A stretch of 13,762 bases of DNA from Enteractinococcus sp. (lineage in GTDB: Bacteria; Actinomycetota; Actinomycetes; Actinomycetales; Micrococcaceae). Location of the stretch: contig JAJUIX010000007.1 in the NCBI GenBank assembly GCA_029267455.1, forward strand, positions 1-13,762, in the 5' to 3' direction. The notes below the pieces were generated by a model. That model did no database searches, was not told the origin of the DNA, and worked only from the letters and a program-made list of their open reading frames with translations. This document shows positions 5,958 through 13,312 of this stretch, piece after piece. A program made the translations under genes and the position numbers. Each line of letters opens with the position of its first letter. The stretch's first letter is position 1.

Positions 5958-7097
5958 CTAGAGGCCGAGAGAACGGGCAATGAGCATAAGTTGGACTTCG
6001 GTGGTGCCTTCGCCGATTTCCAAGATCTTGGAATCGCGATAGTGTCGGGCCACCAACGACTCGTTCATGAAGCCATAGCCTCCAAAGATTTGGGTGGCGT
6101 CGCGAGCATTGTCCATGGCGGCTTCAGAAGCGACCATTTTGGCAATTGAGGCTTCCGTCTTGAACGGCTTGCCAGATACAAGCTTCTTGGCCGCCGAATA
6201 ATACGCCGCCCGAGCAGCATAAGCGCGTGCTTGCATCCGGGCGATCTTGAATGAGATGCCCTGATTTTCCCCGATAGGGCGACCGAAGGTGGTGCGGGTT
6301 TTCGCATACCTAACAGATTCGTCGACACATCCCTGTGCGGCTCCAGTCGCCAGGGCCGCAATGGCCACACGGCCCTCATCCAGAATGTCGAGGAAATGCG
6401 CATAGCCTCGTCCACGTTCACCCAGCAGGTTGGCTTCTGGTACCTGGACGTTATCTAGGGTTAAGGGATGCGTATCTGAAGCATTCCAGCCAACTTTGTC
6501 GTAAGCTGGCTCAGCCGTAAACCCGGGGGTATCCGTCGGCACAATGATGGTGGAAATTTCATCTGGCCCGGTGACCGCGGTGACGGTAACCATAGACGTG
6601 ATATCTGTACCAGAGTTGGTGATGAATTCTTTATTGCCGTTAATGGTCCACGTTCCGTTGTCCAACGTTGCCCGGGTCTGGGTGCCGCCGGCATCAGAAC
6701 CAGCACCCGGTTCAGTGAGGCCGAACGCCGCCAAATGCTCGGCCTCGGCCAGGCTTGGCAGCCACTGTTGCTTTTGTTCTTCGGTGCCGAATTTCAGCAG
6801 CGGCATCATTCCCAGAGAAACACCGGCTTCTAAGGTAATAGCAACCGATTGGTCTACTTTGGCTACCTCTTCCAAGGCTAGACACAGGGTGAAGTAGTCC
6901 CCGCCCTGACCGCCGTATTCTTCGGGGATGGGAAGACCAAACAGGCCCATTTCACCCATCTGGGCCACAACTTCGTAGGGAAATGTTTTTTCTCGGTCGT
7001 GTTTCGCTGAAACCGGTGCAATGACTTGCTGCGCAAAGTCGCGAACTCCGTCAACCAGTGCGAGCTGTTCCTCATCGAGAAGATGGTCAAGTGACAT
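5958..7097 (-). CDS. Acyl-CoA dehydrogenase (branched/short-chain type, FadE19-like)
   Basis: A 379-residue FAD enzyme of standard length that introduces the alpha,beta double bond into an acyl-CoA and passes electrons to ETF. It has FGLTEPGAGSD (125-135, FAD/substrate signature), NGNKEFITNSG (153-163), YAKTRTTFGRPI (264-275), QIFGGYGF (336-343) and the C-terminal IGEGTTEVQ, whose E363 is in the position of the MCAD catalytic base. Isovaleryl-CoA dehydrogenase uses a helix-G Glu instead; the equivalent here is Gly242 before R243, so short or 2-methyl-branched substrates fit as well as isovaleryl-CoA. The position next to the carboxylase matches M. tuberculosis fadE19 (Rv2500c). The ATG start has GAAAGG 6 bases upstream and is 27 bases after the biotin carboxylase gene. 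Confidence 0.92.
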   Translation of the reverse strand: MSLDHLLDEEQLALVDGVRDFAQQVIAPVSAKHDREKTFPYEVVAQMGEMGLFGLPIPEEYGGQGGDYFTLCLALEEVAKVDQSVAITLEAGVSLGMMPLLKFGTEEQKQQWLPSLAEAEHLAAFGLTEPGAGSDAGGTQTRATLDNGTWTINGNKEFITNSGTDITSMVTVTAVTGPDEISTIIVPTDTPGFTAEPAYDKVGWNASDTHPLTLDNVQVPEANLLGERGRGYAHFLDILDEGRVAIAALATGAAQGCVDESVRYAKTRTTFGRPIGENQGISFKIARMQARAYAARAAYYSAAKKLVSGKPFKTEASIAKMVASEAAMDNARDATQIFGGYGFMNESLVARHYRDSKILEIGEGTTEVQLMLIARSLGL

Positions 7098-7124
7098 GTC
7101 AAACCTTTCGTAGCTACCGCAGAA

Positions 7125-9119
7125 TTATTCGTCATCGGTTGAATGCGCACCGGCGACAGTGAGAATGTTTTGGTCAAGTCCGACTTGTTGACCGTTGGTT
7201 ACGTGAATGGTCACGATACCGTCAAGCGGTGCTTTAAGCTGGTGTTCCATTTTCATCGCCTCAATGGTGACCACGGGTTCACCCGCCGCGACCTGGCTGC
7301 CGTCCTGGACATGAACGGCGGTAACAGTACCGGGCAGCGGAGCCCGAACGTGCGGGTCGACACCACGTTCTTCCGCTTCCATTGAGTCGAGCGCATCGAG
7401 CACCTGTGCTTTGTGATCTAACACGACGACCATGCCGGTGAAACCATTCGATGCGAGCCAGACTCGTGTGCCCGCAGACGTCGGAGGTTCCGCGGTGAGT
7501 GTGACGAGTTCCACCCCTGTGGCATCTCGAAATACATACTCGTTGGGCTTACCGCTGGGAACCAGTTCACTCTCAAGATCCAGCGCGACCTCAATGCGCA
7601 GCGAATCTTCTGAGGGAAAGTCGACAACGTAAGTAATCGGTGAAGCTTCATACATTCGGAAGCCATCCGGCATCCATGCTGTCGAAGGAGCTTGATGACG
7701 TTGATGCAAGAATAGCGCGGCGATGCGGGCGTACCGCTCATCCGGGACGTTGAATTTCATCTCGGGAAGGCGGGCTTCGACCAACGTCGTATCCATCCGC
7801 CCGGCAACCACATCGGGATCCCGGAGCAGGTGTTGTAAATATTCCAAGTTGGTATTTACACCAAGCACAATCATTTCATCCAGTGCTTGGTCTAATCGGG
7901 CCAATGCCTGTGCACGATCGGCCCCGGTCGCAATGACTTTAGCCAGCATCGGATCAAACTCGGTGCCAATAACTGCCCCCTGCCGCAAGCCTGAATCCAC
8001 CCGAACTCCGGCACCCCTGGGCTCAGTTAGATGTAACACAGTCCCAGTGGAGGGCATAAAACCAGCGGCCGGGGTCTCGGCATATACGCGAGCTTCGATT
8101 GAATGGCCCCTCATCGGCACATCCGATTGGCACAACGACAGCGGTTCTCCAGCTGCAATGCGAACTTGTTCTTCGACCAGATCGATGCCAGTGATCTCTT
8201 CTGTGACGGGGTGTTCTACCTGGAGACGGGTGTTCATCTCCATGAAATAGAACTTGTCAGGCTCAGCATCGGACACCAAGAATTCGACGGTTCCTGCCCC
8301 GACGTAATCGACGGATTTGGCAGTGTCTACGGCGGCTTGACCAATCCGCGCTCGGGTTTCCTCGGTCAATAGCACTGATGGTGCTTCTTCAATGATTTTT
8401 TGGTGTCGGCGTTGTAGGGAACATTCGCGTTCCCCGAGATGAATGACGTTGCCATGCGTATCGGCCAAGATCTGCACTTCAATGTGGCGTGGTGACCGGA
8501 TAAGTTGTTCAATCAACAACGTGTCGTCGCCGAATGCTGCTTTCGCGACACGACGGGCCGTTGCCAGTTGCCCAGCAAGCTCATCGTGAGACTCTACGAC
8601 GTGCATTCCTTTTCCACCGCCACCGGCAGATGGCTTGATCAGCATTGGAAACGTCATGTCACGGGTGGCCTCAAGGAGCTCCTCATCGCTGAGGTGAGCT
8701 TCAGAAACACCATCAACCATCGGCACACCGGCTTGGGCGACATGGTTCTTCGAACGAATCTTGTCACCCATAATCTCTAAAGCACGTTCATTGGGGCCGA
8801 TAAAAGTGACGCCGGCTTGTCGGCATGCGCGGGCTAGCTCGACATTTTCAGAAATGAATCCATAGCCGGGATGTATCGCTTCGGCGCCGCTATCCAGCGC
8901 TGCTTGCACAACGGCTTGTGGATTCAGATAGGAATCCGTCGAAGTGGCGCCTAGGCGCAGCGCCTCATCGGCATACCGGACATGCGCGGCGTTTTGATCC
9001 GCGTCCGAATAGATAGCTACCGAGCGGATTCCGAGGTTATGTAAGGTTTTTGCGATTCGAATCGCAATTTCGCCACGATTGGCGATAAGAACTTTTGAAA
9101 ACAGGTGCACAGAAATCAC
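7125..9119 (-). CDS. accA1: Acyl-CoA carboxylase alpha subunit (biotin carboxylase plus BCCP), 3-methylcrotonyl-CoA type
   Basis: A 664-residue subunit that carboxylates biotin with ATP and bicarbonate and carries it to the beta subunit. N-terminal biotin carboxylase: [14 protein letters not shown] (9-22), [10 protein letters not shown] (83-92), ATP-grasp Gly loop AGGGGKGM (165-172), [11 protein letters not shown] (231-241), [14 protein letters not shown] (294-307) with metal ligand E294 and catalytic R298. A linker follows, then a C-terminal biotinyl domain with EAMKMEH; the biotinylated lysine is K623. Length and order match MCC/PCC-type alpha subunits; the MCC assignment rests on the beta partner. 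The start is GTG, sharing GTGA with the stop of the carboxyltransferase gene, with no clear Shine-Dalgarno sequence, so coupling is likely; a second GTG three codons later is possible. Counterpart of M. tuberculosis accA1 (Rv2501c). Confidence 0.93.
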   Translation of the reverse strand: MISVHLFSKVLIANRGEIAIRIAKTLHNLGIRSVAIYSDADQNAAHVRYADEALRLGATSTDSYLNPQAVVQAALDSGAEAIHPGYGFISENVELARACRQAGVTFIGPNERALEIMGDKIRSKNHVAQAGVPMVDGVSEAHLSDEELLEATRDMTFPMLIKPSAGGGGKGMHVVESHDELAGQLATARRVAKAAFGDDTLLIEQLIRSPRHIEVQILADTHGNVIHLGERECSLQRRHQKIIEEAPSVLLTEETRARIGQAAVDTAKSVDYVGAGTVEFLVSDAEPDKFYFMEMNTRLQVEHPVTEEITGIDLVEEQVRIAAGEPLSLCQSDVPMRGHSIEARVYAETPAAGFMPSTGTVLHLTEPRGAGVRVDSGLRQGAVIGTEFDPMLAKVIATGADRAQALARLDQALDEMIVLGVNTNLEYLQHLLRDPDVVAGRMDTTLVEARLPEMKFNVPDERYARIAALFLHQRHQAPSTAWMPDGFRMYEASPITYVVDFPSEDSLRIEVALDLESELVPSGKPNEYVFRDATGVELVTLTAEPPTSAGTRVWLASNGFTGMVVVLDHKAQVLDALDSMEAEERGVDPHVRAPLPGTVTAVHVQDGSQVAAGEPVVTIEAMKMEHQLKAPLDGIVTIHVTNGQQVGLDQNILTVAGAHSTDDE

Positions 9120-10723
9120 ATCCGGAATAGGCCAAATTGAGGGTCTGGCAATGGGGTGCGGGAACAGACATCAAGTGCCATCGAGACAATCCTTCGGGTG
9201 TCCTGGGGCTCGATGATTCCGTCGTCCCAGAGTCGCGCGGTTGAGTAGTACGCCGAGCCTTGAGCGTTGTACTGGTCCAGTATGGGTTGTTTGAATTCAG
9301 CTTCTTCTTCAGCTGACCATTCTTGTCCGGCCGCTTCGTACTGATCACGTTTGACCGTGGCTAGCACCCCGGCAGCCTGGTCAGGTCCCATCACTGAGAT
9401 CCGCGCATTCGGCCACATAAACAGAAACCGCGGCGAATATGCCCGACCACACATTGAATAGTTCCCGGCACCGAATGAGCCACCGATCACGACGGTGATT
9501 TTCGGGACGCGGGTAGTTGAAACGGCCGTGACCATTTTCGCGCCATTTTTGGCAATGCCCCCGGCTTCGTAATCCTTGCCCACCATAAAACCCGAAATGT
9601 TTTGCAAAAACAGTAACGGGATGCCGCGTTGATCGGCTAGTTCAATAAAGTGAGCACCTTTTTGGGACGATTCTGAAAATAAGATACCATTATTGGCGAT
9701 AATGCCCACCGGGTGCCCATCGATTCGAGCAAATCCGGTCACCAACGTCGTGCCATAGTTTTGTTTGAACTCATGAAAAGTGTCTGCATCAACAAGTCGT
9801 GAGATGATCTCTCGCACGTCATAAGCAGTCTGTGGATCCGCGGGTAAAATCCCGGCAATCTCTTCGGGGTCATAGGCTGGGTCGAGCGCTTCCATCCTGT
9901 CCCAGATCCGCGGGGGAGTGGCCGGTAACGTTGCGACGATGTTACGCACAATTTGCAATGCGTGATCGTCATTCTCAGCGATATGGTCGGCTACTCCTGA
10001 GACTGAGGTGTGTACTTCTGCGCCGCCGAGTTCTTCAGAACTGACTTCTTCCCCCGTGGCAGCCTTAACCAGTGGGGGTCCACCTAAGAAAATCGTGCCT
10101 TGATTGCGCACCATGACCGACTCATCACTCATGGCCGGTACATACGCACCGCCTGCGGTCGATGAGCCCAACACCGCCGAGATCTGAGGGATACCTCGAG
10201 ACGACAGCTGCGCTTGATTGTAAAAGATCCGACCGAAATGGTCGCGATCCGGAAAGACTTCATCTTGGCGCGGCAAGAAAGCGCCCCCCGAGTCCACTAA
10301 ATAAATGCACGGAAGACGATTATCCAGGGCAATTTCCTGAGCGCGCAGATGCTTCTTGACCGTCATGGGGTAATAGGTACCACCCTTAACGGTGGAATCA
10401 TTGCACACGATCATTACATAGCGTTGTTCAACCAATCCGATCCCGGCAATCAACCCGGCGGCTGGAGCATCACCGTCGTACATGCCAAATGCTGCCAGTG
10501 CACCAATCTCCAAAAATGGTGAGCCCGGGTCTAATACGCGCCGGACGCGCTCGCGGGGAAGTAATCGCCCCCGGTCAAGATGACGTTGCCGTGAGCGTTC
10601 CGAGCCGCCTTGAGCTACTTCAGCCACACGGTCGCGCAATTGTTGGCGCAGTTTATCGTGATAGGTAAAGTTTGCTTGATATTGCTCGGAGTTGGCATCA
10701 ACCTGCGTGATCAGCTGTTGCAT
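9116..10723 (-). CDS. accD1: Acyl-CoA carboxylase beta subunit (carboxyltransferase), 3-methylcrotonyl-CoA type
   Basis: A 535-residue carboxyltransferase that moves the carboxyl group from biotin to an acyl-CoA. The N-terminal crotonase-like half has [12 protein letters not shown] (142-153), [16 protein letters not shown] (186-201) and [17 protein letters not shown] (209-225); the C-terminal half has QNISGFMVG and [20 protein letters not shown] (414-433). The last segment and the [12 protein letters not shown] block are typical of 3-methylcrotonyl-CoA carboxylase and unlike propionyl-CoA carboxylases, supporting a role in leucine breakdown (3-methylcrotonyl-CoA to 3-methylglutaconyl-CoA). 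No epsilon subunit gene accompanies it. M. tuberculosis accD1 (Rv2502c) is the counterpart, and its complex with AccA1 is reported as an MCC. First gene of the operon; ATG with AGGAG 4 bases upstream. Confidence 0.93.
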   Translation of the reverse strand: MQQLITQVDANSEQYQANFTYHDKLRQQLRDRVAEVAQGGSERSRQRHLDRGRLLPRERVRRVLDPGSPFLEIGALAAFGMYDGDAPAAGLIAGIGLVEQRYVMIVCNDSTVKGGTYYPMTVKKHLRAQEIALDNRLPCIYLVDSGGAFLPRQDEVFPDRDHFGRIFYNQAQLSSRGIPQISAVLGSSTAGGAYVPAMSDESVMVRNQGTIFLGGPPLVKAATGEEVSSEELGGAEVHTSVSGVADHIAENDDHALQIVRNIVATLPATPPRIWDRMEALDPAYDPEEIAGILPADPQTAYDVREIISRLVDADTFHEFKQNYGTTLVTGFARIDGHPVGIIANNGILFSESSQKGAHFIELADQRGIPLLFLQNISGFMVGKDYEAGGIAKNGAKMVTAVSTTRVPKITVVIGGSFGAGNYSMCGRAYSPRFLFMWPNARISVMGPDQAAGVLATVKRDQYEAAGQEWSAEEEAEFKQPILDQYNAQGSAYYSTARLWDDGIIEPQDTRRIVSMALDVCSRTPLPDPQFGLFRM

Positions 10724-10756
10724 TCTTCTCCTGAAAGGGTGGACACAGCGGGAAAT

Positions 10757-10787
10757 TCAGTTTATGGTGACTAACTGAGTTCAGAAT
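10757..10787. promoter_or_regulatory. accD1/tetR divergent control region with inverted repeats
   Basis: The 75-base gap between the divergent genes holds TCAGTT-N10-AACTGA (10757-10762 and 10773-10778) followed by the overlapping CTGA-GT-TCAG (10775-10784). On the minus strand TAAACT (10759-10764) is a plausible -10 for accD1 with a weak -35 (TTCTGA, 16-base spacer), giving a leader of about 28 bases. The left arm covers this -10, as expected for a repressor site. The neighbouring TetR protein is the natural candidate; binding is inferred. No convincing tetR promoter was found. Confidence 0.4.
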
Positions 10788-10798
10788 AGTAATGGGGA

Positions 10799-11452
10799 AT
10801 GTATTTGTCTAGTGCTGAAATGAAAACCTCGGACAGCCGCGTCAAGACCCAACGCCAGCTCGAGAAAGAAAAGCGGCGAGAACAGCTACTCGCGGCAGCA
10901 GGCCGGCTCTTTGCTGAGCGTGGCTTTGCCGCGGTCTCCCTTGATGAAATCGGAGCTGAAGTTGGGGTCACAGGTCAAGCAATCTATCGACACTTTGACT
11001 CCAAGCAGGATATGCTCGGCGTCTTGATCGGGCAGGCAAGTAGCTACCTCCTGAGGACCGGTAAGGAGCTCGAGTCCAAATACAGCGACGCGGTAGAGAG
11101 ACTGCAGCATCTTGTCGAGCTGCAAACCGAATTTGCCCTTAGTTCCTCAGACATCATTCGTGTCCAAGACCGGGACTTGGCGGCTGTGGAAGAGCGTAAG
11201 CAGCGTGAAATTCGTCGAACCCAGCGAGAATATATCGATATCTGGGTGCGGGCTATGCAGGATGTGCATCCGCAGGAAACGGATGATCAGCGTCTCGTTC
11301 GGGCCCACGCGCTGTTCGGGCTCATCAACTCAACGGGCCACTCGTTTCGGGGGATGGCGAAGCGTAAACAGACCGGTAGTTTTTTGGCATACCTGAAGAG
11401 GATGTTGCCGCAGATGGCTATGGAAGCCATCCATGCTGCGCCTGAAGAATAA
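10799..11452 (+). CDS. TetR family transcriptional regulator
   Basis: A 217-residue one-component repressor. The N-terminal DNA-binding domain is clear: REQLLAAAGRLFAERGFAAV (27-46), SLDEIGAEVGVTGQAIYRHF (47-66) with the recognition helix, then DSKQDMLG. The rest is an all-helical ligand-binding domain without recognisable residues for a given ligand. It is divergent from the accD1 operon and upstream of the acyl-CoA ligase gene on the same strand, the same place as Rv2506 in M. tuberculosis, so it probably controls the cluster in response to an acyl-CoA. The start is uncertain: GGGGA directly abuts the ATG at 10799, too close to be a good ribosome site, and the in-frame ATG at 10820 has none; a leaderless mRNA with TAGTAA at 10787-10792 as -10 is possible. 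Confidence 0.9.
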   Translation: MYLSSAEMKTSDSRVKTQRQLEKEKRREQLLAAAGRLFAERGFAAVSLDEIGAEVGVTGQAIYRHFDSKQDMLGVLIGQASSYLLRTGKELESKYSDAVERLQHLVELQTEFALSSSDIIRVQDRDLAAVEERKQREIRRTQREYIDIWVRAMQDVHPQETDDQRLVRAHALFGLINSTGHSFRGMAKRKQTGSFLAYLKRMLPQMAMEAIHAAPEE

Positions 11453-11466
11453 CCGCCCTGCTCTTC

Positions 11467-11495
11467 TGGTGACTGAGATCACAATTTGCTACATT
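11467..11495 (+). promoter_or_regulatory. Promoter and CRP/GlxR-like palindrome before the acyl-CoA ligase gene
   Basis: GGTGACTGAGATCACA (11468-11483) fits TGTGA-N6-TCACA with one mismatch in the outer arms. An extended -10, TGC-TACATT (11487-11495), follows, with TGGTGA (11467-11472) as a weak -35 at 17 bases. The start would be near 11502. The palindrome therefore covers the -35 and spacer, a place where bound protein would more likely repress than activate. The TetR neighbour may be the real binder (see the shared-block finding). Confidence 0.4.
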
Positions 11496-11532
11496 GTGGG
11501 ACGAATCGGAGACCTTTCCAAGGAAGATGGTT

Positions 11533-13191
11533 ATGACAGAACAACTTACGCACTCTTACGCGGCCGGCGCCACGGATGTGCCCTTGATCGAAGAAACTAT
11601 CCCGATCAATCTGGCAAAGACCGTTGCCGCGTACCCGCAAAATATTGCTCTCATCGATGCAGCGGCGGAGCGACAATGGACCTACGAACAGTTTTATGGT
11701 GATGTTCGGAGGCTCGCCACCGGACTGCACCGTGCCGGTGTCGTCACCGGAGAGCGCGTAGGAATCTGGGCCTTGAATCGGTGGGAATGGCCTGTGGTCC
11801 AGTATGCGACTGCCGAGCTCGGGGCAATTCTGGTCAATATCAATCCGTCTTACCGCCAGCACGAACTAAACTACGTGCTAGAGCAGGCAGGCATCACCAC
11901 ACTTATCTCTTCTGAAGAGATCCCCACTGCAAATTACCCACGCATGATAGAGCGCGCTCAGCAGGAATTGGGCCTGCTGGAACGCATTATCATCATGAAT
12001 TCTGAATCCTGGGATGAGGTCTTTGACGTCGAACCCGACGACGCGGCCTTGGATGCTTTGCAGGCAACCTTGAACAACACCGACGCGATTAATATCCAAT
12101 ACACCTCGGGGACCACGGGCTTTCCGAAGGGTGCGACTCTCTCGCATCGAAACATTTTGAATAATGGCTTCTTCGTCGGCGAGATCAATCGCTACACCGA
12201 TCAGGACCGCATTTGTATTCCTGTCCCGTATTATCACTGTTTTGGCATGGTCATGGGAAATTTAGCAGCCACGAGCCATGGCGCAACAATGGTCATTCCT
12301 GGGCCCTCCTTTAACCCAGCACAAACACTAGCCACCGTAGAACAATATCAATGCACTTCCTTGTACGGGGTGCCAACGATGTTCATTGCTGAACTGGCTC
12401 TAGACAACCTTGCAGACTATGACCTTTCATCACTGCGCACCGGGATCATGGCCGGTTCACCTTGTCCCGATGAGGTCATGCGACAGGTGATAGACACCAT
12501 GCACATGGAAGAGGTCACGATTTGCTATGGCATGACTGAAACATCGCCGGTATCCATGCAAACCCGGCCCGATGATGACCTCCAACTCCGGGTCTCAACG
12601 GTTGGCAGACCCAGTCCACACGCCGAAATCAAAATTATCGATCCCGCCACCGGGGAAACCTTACCGATCAATACGGACGGGGAGCTGTGCACGCGAGGCT
12701 ACCTTGTGATGAAAGGCTATTGGAATCAGCCAGAAAAGACCGCCGAGGTCTTGGGCGACGATGGTTGGCTGCGTACCGGAGATGTGGCACGAATGGATGA
12801 AAATGGGTACGTCCAGGTGACAGGCCGGATGAAAGATATGGTCATTCGCGGTGGTGAAAACATCTACCCCCGAGAAATCGAAGAGTTCCTCTACACCCAT
12901 CCAGATATTCTTGATGCGCAAGTTATTGGGGTGCCAGACGAACGCTATGGGGAAGAACTCATGGCGTGGATTCAATTACGCAAAGGTGCGCCAAAACTTA
13001 CCGCCGCTGCCCTTCGGGAGTTCGCTTTAGGCTCGTTAGCCAAATATAAGATCCCGCGTTACGTCCACATCGTCGAAGAGTTCCCGACAACGGTTACCGG
13101 AAAAGTGCGCAAAGTCGCCATGCGCGAAACCTCCGTGGAGCTTCTAAAACAAGGTGGTGTGGTTGATGATTATCGGGCGACGCATGTGTAG
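11533..13191 (+). CDS. Acyl-CoA synthetase (AMP-forming, FadD35-like)
   Basis: A 552-residue ANL-superfamily ligase that activates a carboxylic acid to its CoA thioester through an acyl-AMP. Motifs: YTSGTTGFPKG (190-200, phosphate loop), CFGMVMG, YGMTETSP (332-339), GELCTRGYLVMKGYWNQPEKT, WLRTGD with D417 binding the ribose, GRMKDMVIRGGENIYPREIEE (the hinge and CoA-side region), and TVTGKVRK whose K524 is the catalytic lysine. Substrate is unassigned; medium or branched acids or acetoacetate are possible given the neighbours. The frame is open from a GTG at 11494, but the ATG at 11533 has AGGA 8 bases upstream, whereas the ATG at 11527 is too close. It follows tetR by 80 bases and appears to have its own promoter. 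M. tuberculosis fadD35 (Rv2505c) is the cluster counterpart, though there it is on the operon strand. Confidence 0.9.
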   Translation: MTEQLTHSYAAGATDVPLIEETIPINLAKTVAAYPQNIALIDAAAERQWTYEQFYGDVRRLATGLHRAGVVTGERVGIWALNRWEWPVVQYATAELGAILVNINPSYRQHELNYVLEQAGITTLISSEEIPTANYPRMIERAQQELGLLERIIIMNSESWDEVFDVEPDDAALDALQATLNNTDAINIQYTSGTTGFPKGATLSHRNILNNGFFVGEINRYTDQDRICIPVPYYHCFGMVMGNLAATSHGATMVIPGPSFNPAQTLATVEQYQCTSLYGVPTMFIAELALDNLADYDLSSLRTGIMAGSPCPDEVMRQVIDTMHMEEVTICYGMTETSPVSMQTRPDDDLQLRVSTVGRPSPHAEIKIIDPATGETLPINTDGELCTRGYLVMKGYWNQPEKTAEVLGDDGWLRTGDVARMDENGYVQVTGRMKDMVIRGGENIYPREIEEFLYTHPDILDAQVIGVPDERYGEELMAWIQLRKGAPKLTAAALREFALGSLAKYKIPRYVHIVEEFPTTVTGKVRKVAMRETSVELLKQGGVVDDYRATHV

Positions 13192-13235
13192 CACAATGGC
13201 AATAGTTCCGACTCCTTGACTTCACGCCCTAGACT

Positions 13236-13271
13236 AGATGGGGTCGAAACCGACGAGTTTCGATCCCATCT
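13236..13271 (+). terminator. 15-bp hairpin between the ligase gene and pheS
   Basis: GATGGGGTCGAAAC (13237-13250) pairs with GTTTCGATCCCATC (13257-13270) through a 6-base loop, CGACGA, with one G-U pair; an outer A-T pair makes 15 bp. Only TTTA follows, so the U-run is short, but the stem is strong enough to terminate the ligase transcript. Alternatively it is in the pheS leader: TAGACT at 13230-13235 just upstream could be a -10, though it lacks a good -35. Confidence 0.5.
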
Positions 13272-13312
13272 TTATGAACTCTTGGTTTTAGAACTAAAGG
13301 CGTGTACCCCAT

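Noticed and set aside
7723..8250. 175-codon open frame opposite the biotin carboxylase gene
   Set aside because: Antisense shadow; Ser/Arg/Thr-rich product without domains, and the opposite strand encodes a complete carboxylase subunit.
11479..12237. Minus-strand open frames of 127 and 119 codons under the ligase gene
   Set aside because: Shadows of the acyl-CoA ligase, which has all its ANL motifs in the plus frame.
13216..13221. TTGACT as the -35 of a pheS promoter
   Set aside because: The nearest -10-like hexamer (TAGACT at 13230) is only 8 bases away, and nothing suitable lies at 16-18 bases.
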